Assembly (NCBI GenBank): GCA_004359425.1
Contig: PTEU01000001.1
Coordinates: forward strand, 22,588-86,587
DNA: 64,000 nt
Direction of reading: 5' to 3'
Origin: Ideonella sp. MAG2
Lineage (GTDB): Bacteria; Pseudomonadota; Gammaproteobacteria; Burkholderiales; Burkholderiaceae_C
Shown piece after piece: positions 7,989-17,400 of the stretch (the first letter of the stretch is position 1; each line of letters starts with the position of its first letter). The notes under the pieces are model-generated. The model saw nothing but the letters and a program-made list of their open reading frames with translations, was not told the origin of the DNA and searched no databases. The translations under genes and the position numbers were made by a program.

Positions 7989-9176
7989 TCAGAGCCACTC
8001 AGACTTGGCCTTATTCCAGAGGTGCCGCACAAAGCCCATTCGATGGTCTGTCTCCGGTTCGAGTTTGAACATCGACTGTGCGGGAGCCGACTGTTGAATT
8101 GATGGCGGCACCCAAGCCTGACCATCTAGCGTGAGGGGTTCGTCATACTTCAGTGCATCAGTGGCTGCAAGGGTCGCTCCAATAAAGGCGCGACTCTTCC
8201 AGGTCATTTCCCCACCGGTCCCGCGGGCAGCGATGTATTCCGCAAGGCCCAAAGCAGCAGCGCGGGATGCGAATGCATCGATCGGAAAATGCACGCCGGC
8301 GATTACCCGGTTCATAGCGATACGCGAAGCCAGCAAATCGAGCTTGCGCTTCATCACGGCGTTGTCGGGCATGAGCCTCTTGAGCAGCTCCGCCACTAAG
8401 AAGGCCTCCAAGGCGTGGCCGCTCGGATAGCAATCAAATCGTCGCGGGCGGATGATGGTGTGTACCCAAGGAGAGTATGCGGTTGGTCGGGGGCAGCCTA
8501 GATGGTGCTTGCTCGCTTGATTCAGATGCGATGAAAACTGCGTTGCCAAGTGAATCAACTCAATGGTGTAGCGATGCGTGGTTGGGTTCAGGTCTGTCAG
8601 ACTAGCCCAGTACTGCAAAGGGATGCCTATCTGAGCTACCACTTCGGAGGCGCGTTCAGCGCGCAACTCCGCCCATTGCAAGACCAATGGAATTTGTGCC
8701 TTGAAGAAATCCTGCGAGGGTCGGGAGATGGTGTACACGGGCAAGGCCGTAAAGCTACCGCTCCATTCCTCATCATTGGGCTTTGAGGGAGTTAACGAGA
8801 TATGTCGTACGGTGATTGATTGTTTGGTGGGATGCACCGAAACATGAACCGGGCGCATCATCTCTGTCATCAAATTGACGAAACGAATGTCTGGAGACAA
8901 CCGCTCAAAGCGAATCGCTGAGTCGACGGGTGTTGGTGGGGGGAGGTCAGGGATGATTGGTAATGTGACGCCGTAGGGGTCGGAAGGATTATTGAGGCTC
9001 AACCCCGCAGACAAGTCTTCTTGAAGAAGGCTGAAGTGAACGGCAGCTGCAGTAGATCCGCCAGGCGTCAAGTCATCCAAGCCACCAACCCCATTGGCAC
9101 TCAATGCCGAGTTGTTCGCGCGTGCGCCTTCCGCGCCTTCTGCGCCCTCTGCACCTTCAGTTCCTGCTAGCAACAT
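7989..9176 (-). CDS. PAP2 / vanadium-haloperoxidase-like phosphatase
   Basis: A 395-residue protein with the PAP2/vanadium haloperoxidase active-site motifs in order: KHHLGCPRP (K-x6-RP), YPSGHALEAF (PSGH) and NRVIAGVHFPID (R-x5-H-x3-D). Homologues either remove phosphate from lipids or other substrates or, with bound vanadate, oxidise halides. No transmembrane helices are visible, which favours the soluble haloperoxidase-like branch. The N-terminus has a low-complexity GAE repeat (GTEGAEGAEGAEGA) encoded by tandem 9-bp units, a region prone to slippage. The ATG at 9176 has AGAGG six bases upstream. It lies between the cyclase-TPR and subtilase genes with tight spacing, so the three are probably co-transcribed. 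Confidence 0.8.
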   Translation of the reverse strand: MLLAGTEGAEGAEGAEGARANNSALSANGVGGLDDLTPGGSTAAAVHFSLLQEDLSAGLSLNNPSDPYGVTLPIIPDLPPPTPVDSAIRFERLSPDIRFVNLMTEMMRPVHVSVHPTKQSITVRHISLTPSKPNDEEWSGSFTALPVYTISRPSQDFFKAQIPLVLQWAELRAERASEVVAQIGIPLQYWASLTDLNPTTHRYTIELIHLATQFSSHLNQASKHHLGCPRPTAYSPWVHTIIRPRRFDCYPSGHALEAFLVAELLKRLMPDNAVMKRKLDLLASRIAMNRVIAGVHFPIDAFASRAAALGLAEYIAARGTGGEMTWKSRAFIGATLAATDALKYDEPLTLDGQAWVPPSIQQSAPAQSMFKLEPETDHRMGFVRHLWNKAKSEWL

Positions 9177-9214
9177 ATGCGACCTCTTCTCCAGTGTGGT
9201 TGAGTGATATCTAC

Positions 9215-11008
9215 TTATTCGCTCGGCAAACCTGCGGATTCAAGCGCCGACTCGAAGTCTGCGAATCGTGAATGTTGATGATGAATTCGCAGCCGAAACT
9301 GAGCCAGGCTGGAGCCGGGCTCTATGCTGAGCAGCGCTTGGATGGTGTCCTGCGCTTCGGGTAGGCGCTCCTGCATGGCCAATGCAATGGCCAAGGTGCG
9401 ATAGGGTGAGCCAGAGTTTCGGTTGCCACGAATGGATCGAGAAGCCAACAACTCTGCCGTTTTGAACTGACCAGCCAGCAAGTAAGCCGTGGCTGACACA
9501 CCGTCGTAATAGGCCTGCATAGGGTCTGTGGGTGACAAGCCCAGCGCGGTTTCGCTGCTGGCCAATGCGTCGCCATCGCACTCTTGAATCGCGTCGCTCA
9601 TGGATTTGGACAACCATGTGAGCGATTCATTGGGGTCAGACTCCAGCGCCACCCGGTAGCAATGGGCGCCTGCCGCTGCGTTGTTATTCAGACGTGATTC
9701 GACCGCGCCAAAAACCGTCCAAGCGAGTGCGCAAGTATCGTCTTGGTCAAGCGCTCTTTGGGTGAACTGCTTGGCCATGAGATGGTCACTGTGTCTGTCA
9801 TCACTCCAGCCCTGTATGACACGAAAGTAATGCCATCGACCGCGCCACGCCCAGAAGTCCGCACAACGCGGCTCCCGATCAGCTAAGGCCGCGAGCATGG
9901 TGTTCGCGCGATCAAAATCGGCTCGCGAGAACTTGTGCATCAATGCGATGGCGCTCAAGTGCAGTGTCTGGCTTGCAACGCTTGCCAATGGTGCACTGGG
10001 GGTTGCCAGCCGTAGCTCGATCTCAAACAGCCTGTTGACCATCGATTGCGCGACCCCCAGCAACCATTCATGGTGGCTGTCCGTCAGCGCCTTCAGATGA
10101 CAGGTGGCCTGGGTCTGATTGAGCGCCTCGCTTGATTGTTGTCGCCACAGCGTGGCCTGCAGGCTGAGCACGCCGTCCTGCTCTGGGGTGGTGCAGCTCA
10201 CTGTGCAGCGCACGACATATCTCGCCTCTGTGCTTCGGTAGATGTCAGTGAGCGAAATGGCAGGTGCACTCAACGCTTTTGCTGACAGTGAAGAGATCAC
10301 ATGAATGGAGGTAGATCGACTCAAGAGCCGGGTCAAGCGGTCCACCACCAACTCAGCTATGGCGAGTTCTGCGGCATCGAGGGGAGGCTGTTCAAGAATG
10401 ATCGCCAGTGTTGGCTTCAGCGCCATGCGACGCGCGATTTGTTGCTTGACGGTGGCAGGGTGTCCGAGAGCCTCTTCAACCTTGAACAAGCGGACGGGTT
10501 GGTCCAGGTGTTTCAGGTGGCAGGGGCCCAAATCAACGAAGCAGCTGGAGGGATGACCTCTGACCTCAGACCGCGCGTTCTCAGAAATCAGCGTGCCGGC
10601 TGCGGGGGCGTGTGAACAGATTCGGGCGGTCGTGCTGACACTCAGGCCGTAGAGCGCATGCGCATCTTGCAGTACTTGACCACAATGAACCCCTACACGC
10701 AGGCGGATGACTTGCTCAGATCGCTCAGCCTGCCCGTGGAGCTCAGCCGCTTCATGCAAGCCTTGGGCGCAACTGATGGCATGGTCGACATGTCCAAAAG
10801 TGAGCACCATGCCATCGCCCAAGCGCTCAATGAGCGTGCCTTGATGAGGCGGCAAAACACACTGAACAATGTGTTCAAAGAGATTTCTAAGGCGAAGGGC
10901 GGTGTTGACCTCATCGGCTGCGGTCAGACGAACAGACTCCACAACATCTACAAACAAGATGGTCAGTGTTGCCCGCTGTAGGGGACGATCATCATCAACG
11001 CTCCTCAT
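9215..11008 (-). CDS. Class III nucleotide cyclase homology domain protein with C-terminal TPR-like region
   Basis: About 597 residues. The N-terminal domain is a class III adenylate/guanylate cyclase homology domain: both metal-binding Asp positions are present (TILFVDVVESV and ERLGDGMVLTF). The usual transition-state VN-x-AAR motif reads VSTTARI, so its Asn is replaced. The second half (from about 340) has helical repeats with TPR character and a LAT/ACT-like regulatory layout. It would make, or sense by analogy, cyclic nucleotides in the cytoplasm. The ATG at 11008 is used; a GTG at 11023 is possible. It is 38 bases upstream of the PAP2 gene. A smaller paralogue of its cyclase domain lies just upstream. 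Confidence 0.8.
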   Translation of the reverse strand: MRSVDDDRPLQRATLTILFVDVVESVRLTAADEVNTALRLRNLFEHIVQCVLPPHQGTLIERLGDGMVLTFGHVDHAISCAQGLHEAAELHGQAERSEQVIRLRVGVHCGQVLQDAHALYGLSVSTTARICSHAPAAGTLISENARSEVRGHPSSCFVDLGPCHLKHLDQPVRLFKVEEALGHPATVKQQIARRMALKPTLAIILEQPPLDAAELAIAELVVDRLTRLLSRSTSIHVISSLSAKALSAPAISLTDIYRSTEARYVVRCTVSCTTPEQDGVLSLQATLWRQQSSEALNQTQATCHLKALTDSHHEWLLGVAQSMVNRLFEIELRLATPSAPLASVASQTLHLSAIALMHKFSRADFDRANTMLAALADREPRCADFWAWRGRWHYFRVIQGWSDDRHSDHLMAKQFTQRALDQDDTCALAWTVFGAVESRLNNNAAAGAHCYRVALESDPNESLTWLSKSMSDAIQECDGDALASSETALGLSPTDPMQAYYDGVSATAYLLAGQFKTAELLASRSIRGNRNSGSPYRTLAIALAMQERLPEAQDTIQALLSIEPGSSLAQFRLRIHHQHSRFADFESALESAGLPSE

Positions 11009-11147
11009 GTTGTGTAGCGTCACTTTGTGTGTGTCAGACGAGATATAGACCCGAATTGGCGGAAGCTAGCATCAGTCCGATGTCTTGGTAGGCAAACAAA
11101 CCCCACACCGGGCTAGCCACCGCAGCCGGTGGATGCATGGGTCTGGT

Positions 11148-11717
11148 TCAAGCGGTGGCCCTCATCAAAGCGGGGGACGGGTTCAGTTTGTAGAGCTGCT
11201 GGGGCTCATCAAAATGTTTGAGGAAGTACGGGCCCAGGTCGTCCATCTGGCGCTGCCAAGAGGGGCTGGCGTGGCGTTGGGTCACGTCAGACAGCAGGGT
11301 TTCGCCCAGGCCGGCCACGTTGGCAATGCGGGCGGCCAGGTTCACGCCGTGGCCATACAGGGCGGTGCCGTCGCTCAAGACCTGGCCATGGTGCAGGCCC
11401 AGCCGCAGCGCCAGGGCTTGGGGCGTGGGGGCGGTGGTTTGGTGGGGGCTCATCAGGGCCTGGGCGCTGTGGGCCCAGGCCAGGGCGGCGTCTGGCAGGG
11501 TAAACAGCAGCAGCAGGCCGTCGCCTTGCAGCTCCACCACACGGCCCTCGGGGGGGGCCACCAGGGCGGCCGCGCGGCTCAGCAGTTGGCGTTGGGCGGC
11601 AATGCCTGCCGCGTCAAATGAGGGAGCCACACCGGGCTGCACAGGGGCGGCTACCAGGGCAAACACTACCGTGCCGGTGATGGGCTGCAGGGGCTGGTCG
11701 TCTGGCGCACCGTGCAT
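11148..11717 (-). CDS. Stand-alone, degenerate class III cyclase domain protein
   Basis: A 189-residue protein consisting only of a cyclase homology domain. The first metal-binding Asp is lost: VVFALVAAP stands where its neighbour has FVDVVES. The second Asp (ELQGDGLLLLF) and the transition-state motif VNLAARI are retained. The C-terminal block DLGPYFLKHFDEPQQLYKL matches DLGPCHLKHLDQPVRLFKV in the next gene, so the two are paralogues. A homodimer should be inactive because metal binding is incomplete. Its defects are complementary to those of the downstream paralogue, so a heterodimer is conceivable. A 139-bp gap separates the two genes, both on the minus strand. Confidence 0.75.
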   Translation of the reverse strand: MHGAPDDQPLQPITGTVVFALVAAPVQPGVAPSFDAAGIAAQRQLLSRAAALVAPPEGRVVELQGDGLLLLFTLPDAALAWAHSAQALMSPHQTTAPTPQALALRLGLHHGQVLSDGTALYGHGVNLAARIANVAGLGETLLSDVTQRHASPSWQRQMDDLGPYFLKHFDEPQQLYKLNPSPALMRATA

Positions 11718-11865
11718 GCCGGGCTCCTCCGTCTAACGGTTTATTTAGGTGGGTTGGTTTGGTGACAGGATAGAGAAACTTCGTGACAAATTCCAGCACG
11801 TTAGCCCCTCTTTGGGGCCGGTACAAACCCGCGACAAAAAGCTAAGGGCTGGCTGTGACGCCTGG

Positions 11866-12060
11866 CTATCCCCCCGCCATGCGCTCAGGTTTGGGCTGGC
11901 CCACAAACGCCGTGCAGGCCAAACAGGCACAATAGCGCCCTTCACCTTGACGGTCTGGCTGGCGCATCCACATGCGCTGGCAGCACTGGCACTTGCTGAC
12001 AGCCCTGGCACGGCGCACCCCTTTGTAGGGTGCCGCTGACACCGCCCTGATGCACCCCAT
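11866..12060 (-). CDS. Small zinc-ribbon-like protein (uncertain)
   Basis: An open frame of 64 residues containing two close cysteine pairs (KCQCCQRMWM and YCACLACTAF), a pattern typical of small zinc ribbons, and ending in FVGQPKPERMAGG. It lies in the 540-bp gap between the cyclase-like gene and the BCCT transporter, where no other convincing gene is visible. The start is unclear: the ATG at 12060 lacks a good ribosome site and a GTG further in is possible. The call rests on the Cys pattern only. Confidence 0.4.
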   Translation of the reverse strand: MGCIRAVSAAPYKGVRRARAVSKCQCCQRMWMRQPDRQGEGRYCACLACTAFVGQPKPERMAGG

Positions 12061-12256
12061 GTTGGGGTCCGGCGGGCCGGGCTCACTGTCACATCGCGCT
12101 GGGCTGCCGCCGTCTTTTTGCTCACCACTCCGGCTGCGCCGGCTCCTTCGTCACTCGCGTGCAACGGCATCGCCGGGCTCACTCAGGCCCCGCGTGCGGC
12201 GGAGCCTTTTTTGCGGCGTTACCGGGTGCGTGGCTTCTCGTCAGTAGGAGAGACAC

Positions 12257-14215
12257 ATGCAACTCATTGCGTCGGCCGGTTTGATACTGGCCATGGTTTT
12301 ATGGGGTGCCATCGCCCCTGCCTCCTTGGGCGGGGTGTTTGACACCGCCCTGGCCGGCATCACCCGCAACTTTGGTTGGCTCTATTTGTGGGTGGTGCTG
12401 GGCCTGGTGGTGCTGGCGCTGGTGTTGGCGTTCAGCCGCTATGGCGACCTCAAGCTGGGCAAAGAAGACGACGAACCCGAGTTCTCGTTAGGGGCCTGGT
12501 TTGCCATGCTGTTTGCGGCGGGCATGGGCATTGGCCTGGTGTTTTGGGGGGTGGCCGAGCCCATCTCGCACTATGGCGCACCGCCCCCCGGCATTGCGCC
12601 CCACACGCCCGAGGCAGCCAATGCTGCCATGCGCTACAGCTACTTTCATTGGGGCTTGCACCCCTGGGCGGTCTACAGCGTGGTGGCCTTGGCGATTGCC
12701 TTTTTTCAGTTTCGCCGGGGTGGCTCGGCCCTGGTCAGCACGGCGGTAGAGGCCCTGCCTTGGGCACCGCTTAAAAGGCTGGCCCCGGTGGTGAATGTGC
12801 TGGCTGTGATTGCCACTGCTTTTGGCGTGGCGGCCTCCTTGGGCATGGGTGCGCTGCAAATCAATAGCGGCCTGGCCGCTGTGGCGGGCGTGCCCGTTAA
12901 CAGCACCGCGCAGGTGTCCATCATCTTGGTCACCACGGTGTTCTTTGTGGCCTCGGCCGTGACCGGGGTTGCCAAGGGCATCAAGTGGCTGTCCACCTTC
13001 AACCTGGTGCTGGCCGGCCTGCTAGCGCTGGCCGTGTTTGTGATGGGGCCCACGGTGGCCATCGTGGACACCTTTACCAACACGCTGGGCAGCTATCTCA
13101 GCGAGCTGGTGCAGATGAGCCTGCGCATGACGCCGTTTCGTGACAGCGCCTGGGTGGGCGGCTGGACGGTGTTTTACTGGGCCTGGTGGGTGAGTTGGTC
13201 GCCCTTTGTGGGCCTGTTCATCGCCCGCGTTTCGCGTGGCCGCACGCTGCGCGAGTTTGTGCTGGGCACGGTGCTGGCCCCCTCCTTGGCAGCCTTTGTG
13301 TGGTTTGCCGTGTTTGGTGGCACCGCGCTGCACATGCAGGTCATGCAAGCCCTGCCCATTTCAGACGCCGTGAGCGCCGATGTTTCCACTGCCTTGTTCT
13401 CCCTGTTCAGCCACCTGCCCTTGGGCGGCTTGCTGAGTGGCATGGCCACCTTGCTGGTGCTGGTGTTCTTTGTCACCTCGGGAGACTCGGCCACCTTGGT
13501 GCTGGCCATGATGAGCACCGGCGGCAACCCCAACCCCAGCGCTCGGGTGAAGATGATGTGGGGCGCTTTGGTGTCGGCCATTGCCATCACCCTGCTGTTG
13601 GCCGGGGGCGTCAAAGCCGTGCAAACCGCCACCATTGTGTTTGCCCTGCCTTTTACCTTGGTGATCGTGCTGATGGCCGTCTCCCTGTGGCGCGGCGTGC
13701 GCGAAGACTGGCAAGAAGAGCAGCGCCGCGAGCGCGCCGTGCGCAGGCGCTTGAACCGCCTGGCCGGCCCACGCCCAGAAGACGCCCATGTGCCACCGGT
13801 TGAAAGCAAAAGCCGCCCCCAACCCACCTGGGGGGCGCTACAGCCCAACCCGGTGAGGCCACTCGCACCTGCTGCCGCAGGCATGTCGGGCCAAAGCCCA
13901 GCCCGGCACGCAGAGCCCATGGACCGCGAGGCCCTCATCGCCCTGCTCAAGCAACACCGCCCCATGCTGGCCCAACGCTACGGCGTGACCAAGCTGGTGC
14001 TGTTTGGCAGCTATGCCCGCGACGAAGCCAAACCCCACAGCGACATCGACCTGCTGGTGGCCTTTGAAGGCCCCGCCACCTCCGAGCGCTACTTCGGCGT
14101 GCAGTTCTACCTCGAAGACCTGCTGGGCCGCGTGCTCGACCTGGTGACCGACTCCGCCCTCAAGCCGCAGTTGCGGCCCCTGGTGGAGCGGGATGCGATT
14201 GTTATTGAGGCTTGA
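12257..14215 (+). CDS. BCCT-family transporter fused to an MntA-type nucleotidyltransferase domain
   Basis: A 652-residue frame. Residues 1-500 are a betaine/choline/carnitine-type secondary transporter with about 12 membrane segments and the family signature FYWAWWVSWSPFVGLF. After a Pro/Arg-rich linker, residues 555-652 are a complete minimal nucleotidyltransferase with its GS-x10-D-x-D active site (FGSYARDEAKPHSDIDLL). That part starts at an internal ATG (13919) and could also be made alone. It is the same length (98 residues) as the MntA at 19725-20021 and very similar, including at DNA level. The ATG at 12257 follows AGGAGA. BCCT proteins normally end without such a domain, so the transporter probably lost its stop and was joined to a neighbouring mntA copy. 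No hepT follows this copy. Confidence 0.85.
   Translation: MQLIASAGLILAMVLWGAIAPASLGGVFDTALAGITRNFGWLYLWVVLGLVVLALVLAFSRYGDLKLGKEDDEPEFSLGAWFAMLFAAGMGIGLVFWGVAEPISHYGAPPPGIAPHTPEAANAAMRYSYFHWGLHPWAVYSVVALAIAFFQFRRGGSALVSTAVEALPWAPLKRLAPVVNVLAVIATAFGVAASLGMGALQINSGLAAVAGVPVNSTAQVSIILVTTVFFVASAVTGVAKGIKWLSTFNLVLAGLLALAVFVMGPTVAIVDTFTNTLGSYLSELVQMSLRMTPFRDSAWVGGWTVFYWAWWVSWSPFVGLFIARVSRGRTLREFVLGTVLAPSLAAFVWFAVFGGTALHMQVMQALPISDAVSADVSTALFSLFSHLPLGGLLSGMATLLVLVFFVTSGDSATLVLAMMSTGGNPNPSARVKMMWGALVSAIAITLLLAGGVKAVQTATIVFALPFTLVIVLMAVSLWRGVREDWQEEQRRERAVRRRLNRLAGPRPEDAHVPPVESKSRPQPTWGALQPNPVRPLAPAAAGMSGQSPARHAEPMDREALIALLKQHRPMLAQRYGVTKLVLFGSYARDEAKPHSDIDLLVAFEGPATSERYFGVQFYLEDLLGRVLDLVTDSALKPQLRPLVERDAIVIEA
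13919..14215 (+). repeat. mntA-like copy 1 (direct repeat partner of 19725-20021)
   Basis: This 297-bp segment and the one at 19725-20021 are homologous, in the same orientation and the same length without visible gaps. Long stretches are near identical (for example around CCCGCGACGAAGCC). Similarity stops at both edges. The pair brackets the whole DGR cassette and could support recombination. Confidence 0.8.
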
Positions 14216-14224
14216 CGGGGGGGG

Positions 14225-14248
14225 AGCATCCGGCCGAGGCCGGGTGCT
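14225..14248 (+). terminator. Hairpin after the BCCT-MNT gene
   Basis: AGCATCCGGC and GCCGGGTGCT form a ten-pair GC-rich stem with a CGAG loop, nine bases past the stop codon. There is no T-run, so it may be a terminator helped by Rho or an mRNA 3'-end stabiliser. Confidence 0.4.
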
Positions 14249-14401
14249 GGCTGGTGGGTGTTGAGCCCGGCTGGGTACACCCAGCATCAACCAGTCGATG
14301 GCACTGAGCAAGCGTGGCGCCGGACTACAGGCAGAATCAAGCCACACACCTGCGGCCAGCCTTGCACCAGTAGCGGGCGGCCGGTGTGGTGAGGAGGATG
14401 A

Positions 14402-17400
14402 ATGTCAAGGTCACGCAACTCAGAGAGCGGGCGGCCAGCATCTGGCGCAGCGCCATCCGGCCCGGACGACTGGCTGGGCTACGGCTTCTATGCCGACAGC
14501 CTCTGGGCCCGCGTGCGCTTGGCCTTGAGCACGGCCCAGCTCCAGCCAGCCCAAGCTCTACCCACCGCCGACCCCTTGGTGGTGGGCGTTTATGGCGAAT
14601 GGGGCGCAGGCAAGAGCCGCCTGCTGGAACTGGTGTACGAGCGCGCACGCCGCCAAAACGGTAAGGACGTGGCCCAGCGCCTGCAAGACCCCAGCGCATA
14701 CGCAGGCAGCCCCTTGCTGAATGTGACGGTGCCGGTGTGGTTTCACCCTTGGCGCTATGAGCATGAGCCGCATTTAGCGGTGCCGCTGCTGATGCATGTC
14801 AGTGAGGCGCTGCAATCCACCTTGAAGGACCTCGCGACCTGGCGGGAGGCCGCCGACGGTGCTTTGGTGGCACTGGGCCAACCTGCGGCGGAGCTGTTGG
14901 CGAAAGCCGAGAAAAAATGGGGCGCGGTCGAGGCCGTCGCCAAGATGGTGTCCAAGGTGACTGGCCATCATGTGACCCAGGCTGTGGTCGGCGTGGCCGC
15001 CGGTTTTTTCGGTGCAAGGGAGTCTGCCACAGATGTTTTGCAAACAATCAAGGACACCGCTGATCGCTTTGCTAACGATGACGGCAAGGACGGGAAGAAT
15101 GACACCGTCAATAGTCACTTGGCAGGCAAAGATGAGCAGGGCCAGCCCCCTACCTACACCGCCGACGGCCGCCACTACTACCAAGTCCAAAAGTTCCTGC
15201 GTGACCTGAGCCGCATTACCCCCAAGGAGGCCGAAGCCCACGGTGTGGAGCTGACCCAAGCCGTCGAGCTGCGCTTTGTGGTCTTTGTGGATGACCTGGA
15301 CCGCTGCCTGCCCGAAAAGGCCGTGGCCATGCTGGAGGTCATCAAAACGGTGTTCAACGTCGAGAGCTTTGCCTTTGTGGTGGCGCTGGACGACGAAGTC
15401 ATCGAGCGCGGCATCTCCCACCGCTACCGCGACTACCGCTTCAAAGGTGCCAAGCCCGAGATGCCCATCACCGGCTTCGAGTACCTGGAGAAGATCGTCC
15501 ACCTGCCCTTCCGCCTGCCAGCACTCACCCGCGAGCAAGCCGAAACCTTTGTGCGCCAGCATGAAGACCGCCTGATGGCCGACCCGGCCCTGCCACCCGG
15601 CTGCCAGCGCCTGTGGTTTACCCAAACGATGGAGCGCGGCTTGGGCGACGAGGGCGCGCCGGGCAAGCAGGCAAGCGCTGCGCCCACGGCCACAGCGCGC
15701 CCCACCCCGCTGACCCAAATGCTGCTGGACAGCTTTGAAGCCTATGTGCCCCGCAAGCTGCTGCGCGCCCAAGAGCTGATGCACCAGTGGCAGTGCGTGC
15801 TGGCGGCGCGGGGCAAAGCCATGCAAGGCGCACCCGACCAAGCCATGTTCTTGGCCCTGGCCTTGCTGCAACTCTTTGCGCCGGACCTCTACCGCCTAGT
15901 GCGCCGCCGCCCGGGTTTGTGGAAGGAGTGGATGAATGCGTACCTGCGCCTGCAGGAAGGCTTTGAAGCGGTGTTCCCACTGCAGCGGCGCGAGACCGCC
16001 CCGCACTTCGAACTCCATGCATCGGATGCGAGGTTGTATCGCTGGGCGGCCATCGGCCCTTATGCTGGCCAACAAGTACAGACGAGTGCGGTTGGCGCAG
16101 GCTTTACGCTGAACGGTGATGCAGTGGCAGGGGATCTCACGGCCTGGCGCGCTGCTGTGGCCGAGAACTGGGCCAATGAGACCGAGACGCTGCACAGTGC
16201 CGAGCAGGTGCGCTTGCCCTTGGTGTTGGCCTTGTGCGAGTACCGAAACGCCCATCGCCATGCCTTCAACCCGCTGCTAATGGCAGCGGCATTGGCGCAT
16301 ACGCTGCAATGGCAAACGACGGGGCAGGTCGTTGGCTTGGCCCGCTACTGGAGCCTGCTGCCTGAAGAGGCCGTGCTTCAGAAGCAGGCCGAAACTCTGG
16401 GGGAGGTTTCCGCCAGCCCGCCACGGCGTATGCGCAATGACCTGAACATGGTCACGCTGAGGGGCGTACTCGCCAGCAGCGACGCCAGCACGCGAAGCAC
16501 CCTGGTTGAGCGCCTGGGTGTGGTTGCGGGCGACGTGTTGCCCACTGCTGTGCTGGAGGAGGTGTTGTGGACCATTGATGAGCTGTCTATCACCCAGCAA
16601 CTTGCAGTTTGGGCGCAACTCGCCCCATTTATGGACGCGGCTCAGTGTCCAGAGAGATTGAAGACCGAGTATCGCGACAAAGCCCTAGACGACGCAGAGT
16701 TGCCCCTGCTGGCCCCGCACCTCAAAGTCTTGGGTGAACACGCTTTGTTGGAGCCCTTGGGCTTGACTCGCCAGGTCGACACCGTCCGCCAACAACTGGG
16801 CCAGCGCCGAGACGATATCGAGCGACCCGTGCAAGAGCGCGAACAAGCCGCCAACACCGTGGCTGCCCTGGGCGACGAGCGCTTTGCCTTTGACCCCCGG
16901 CGCTGGCAACTCCCCTCAAAGCGCGCGCGTGTTCTGGACGGTGCCGCTTGGCGCGACACCACACCCCATGAAGAACCCATCCCCGGCTTTGTGCGGGTGG
17001 AAGGCGGCCGTTTTGTGCGTGGCGAGAAAGGCGAAAGCGACAACCCACCGTGCCCCATCGAGCTGCCCACCTTCTACATGGCCCGCACCCTGACCACCGT
17101 GGCCCAGTGGCAGTGCTTTGTGCAAGCCCAGGGCTATGAAGACCCGCAGTGGTGGAAAGAGCCCCAAGCTTGGGCCTGGCGGCAAGGCCAATTTGACAGC
17201 CAGGTCGAGAACAAGAACTACCGCACCTGGCTGGCCCGACGCCCCCAAGACCAACGCCACCAGCCCTGGAATTGGGCTGAGCAAGTGGGCCAGCCCCAGC
17301 AGCCGGTGTGGGGCGTCAACTGGTTCGAGGCCCGCGCCTATGCCCGCTGGTTGACGAGCCAGCTCCAAGCCGAGTTGGGCGCAGCGGGCTTGCCCGGCTG

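Noticed and set aside
9100..9180. Tandem 9-bp units as a separate repeat locus
   Set aside because: They simply encode the GAE-rich N-terminus of the PAP2-like protein.
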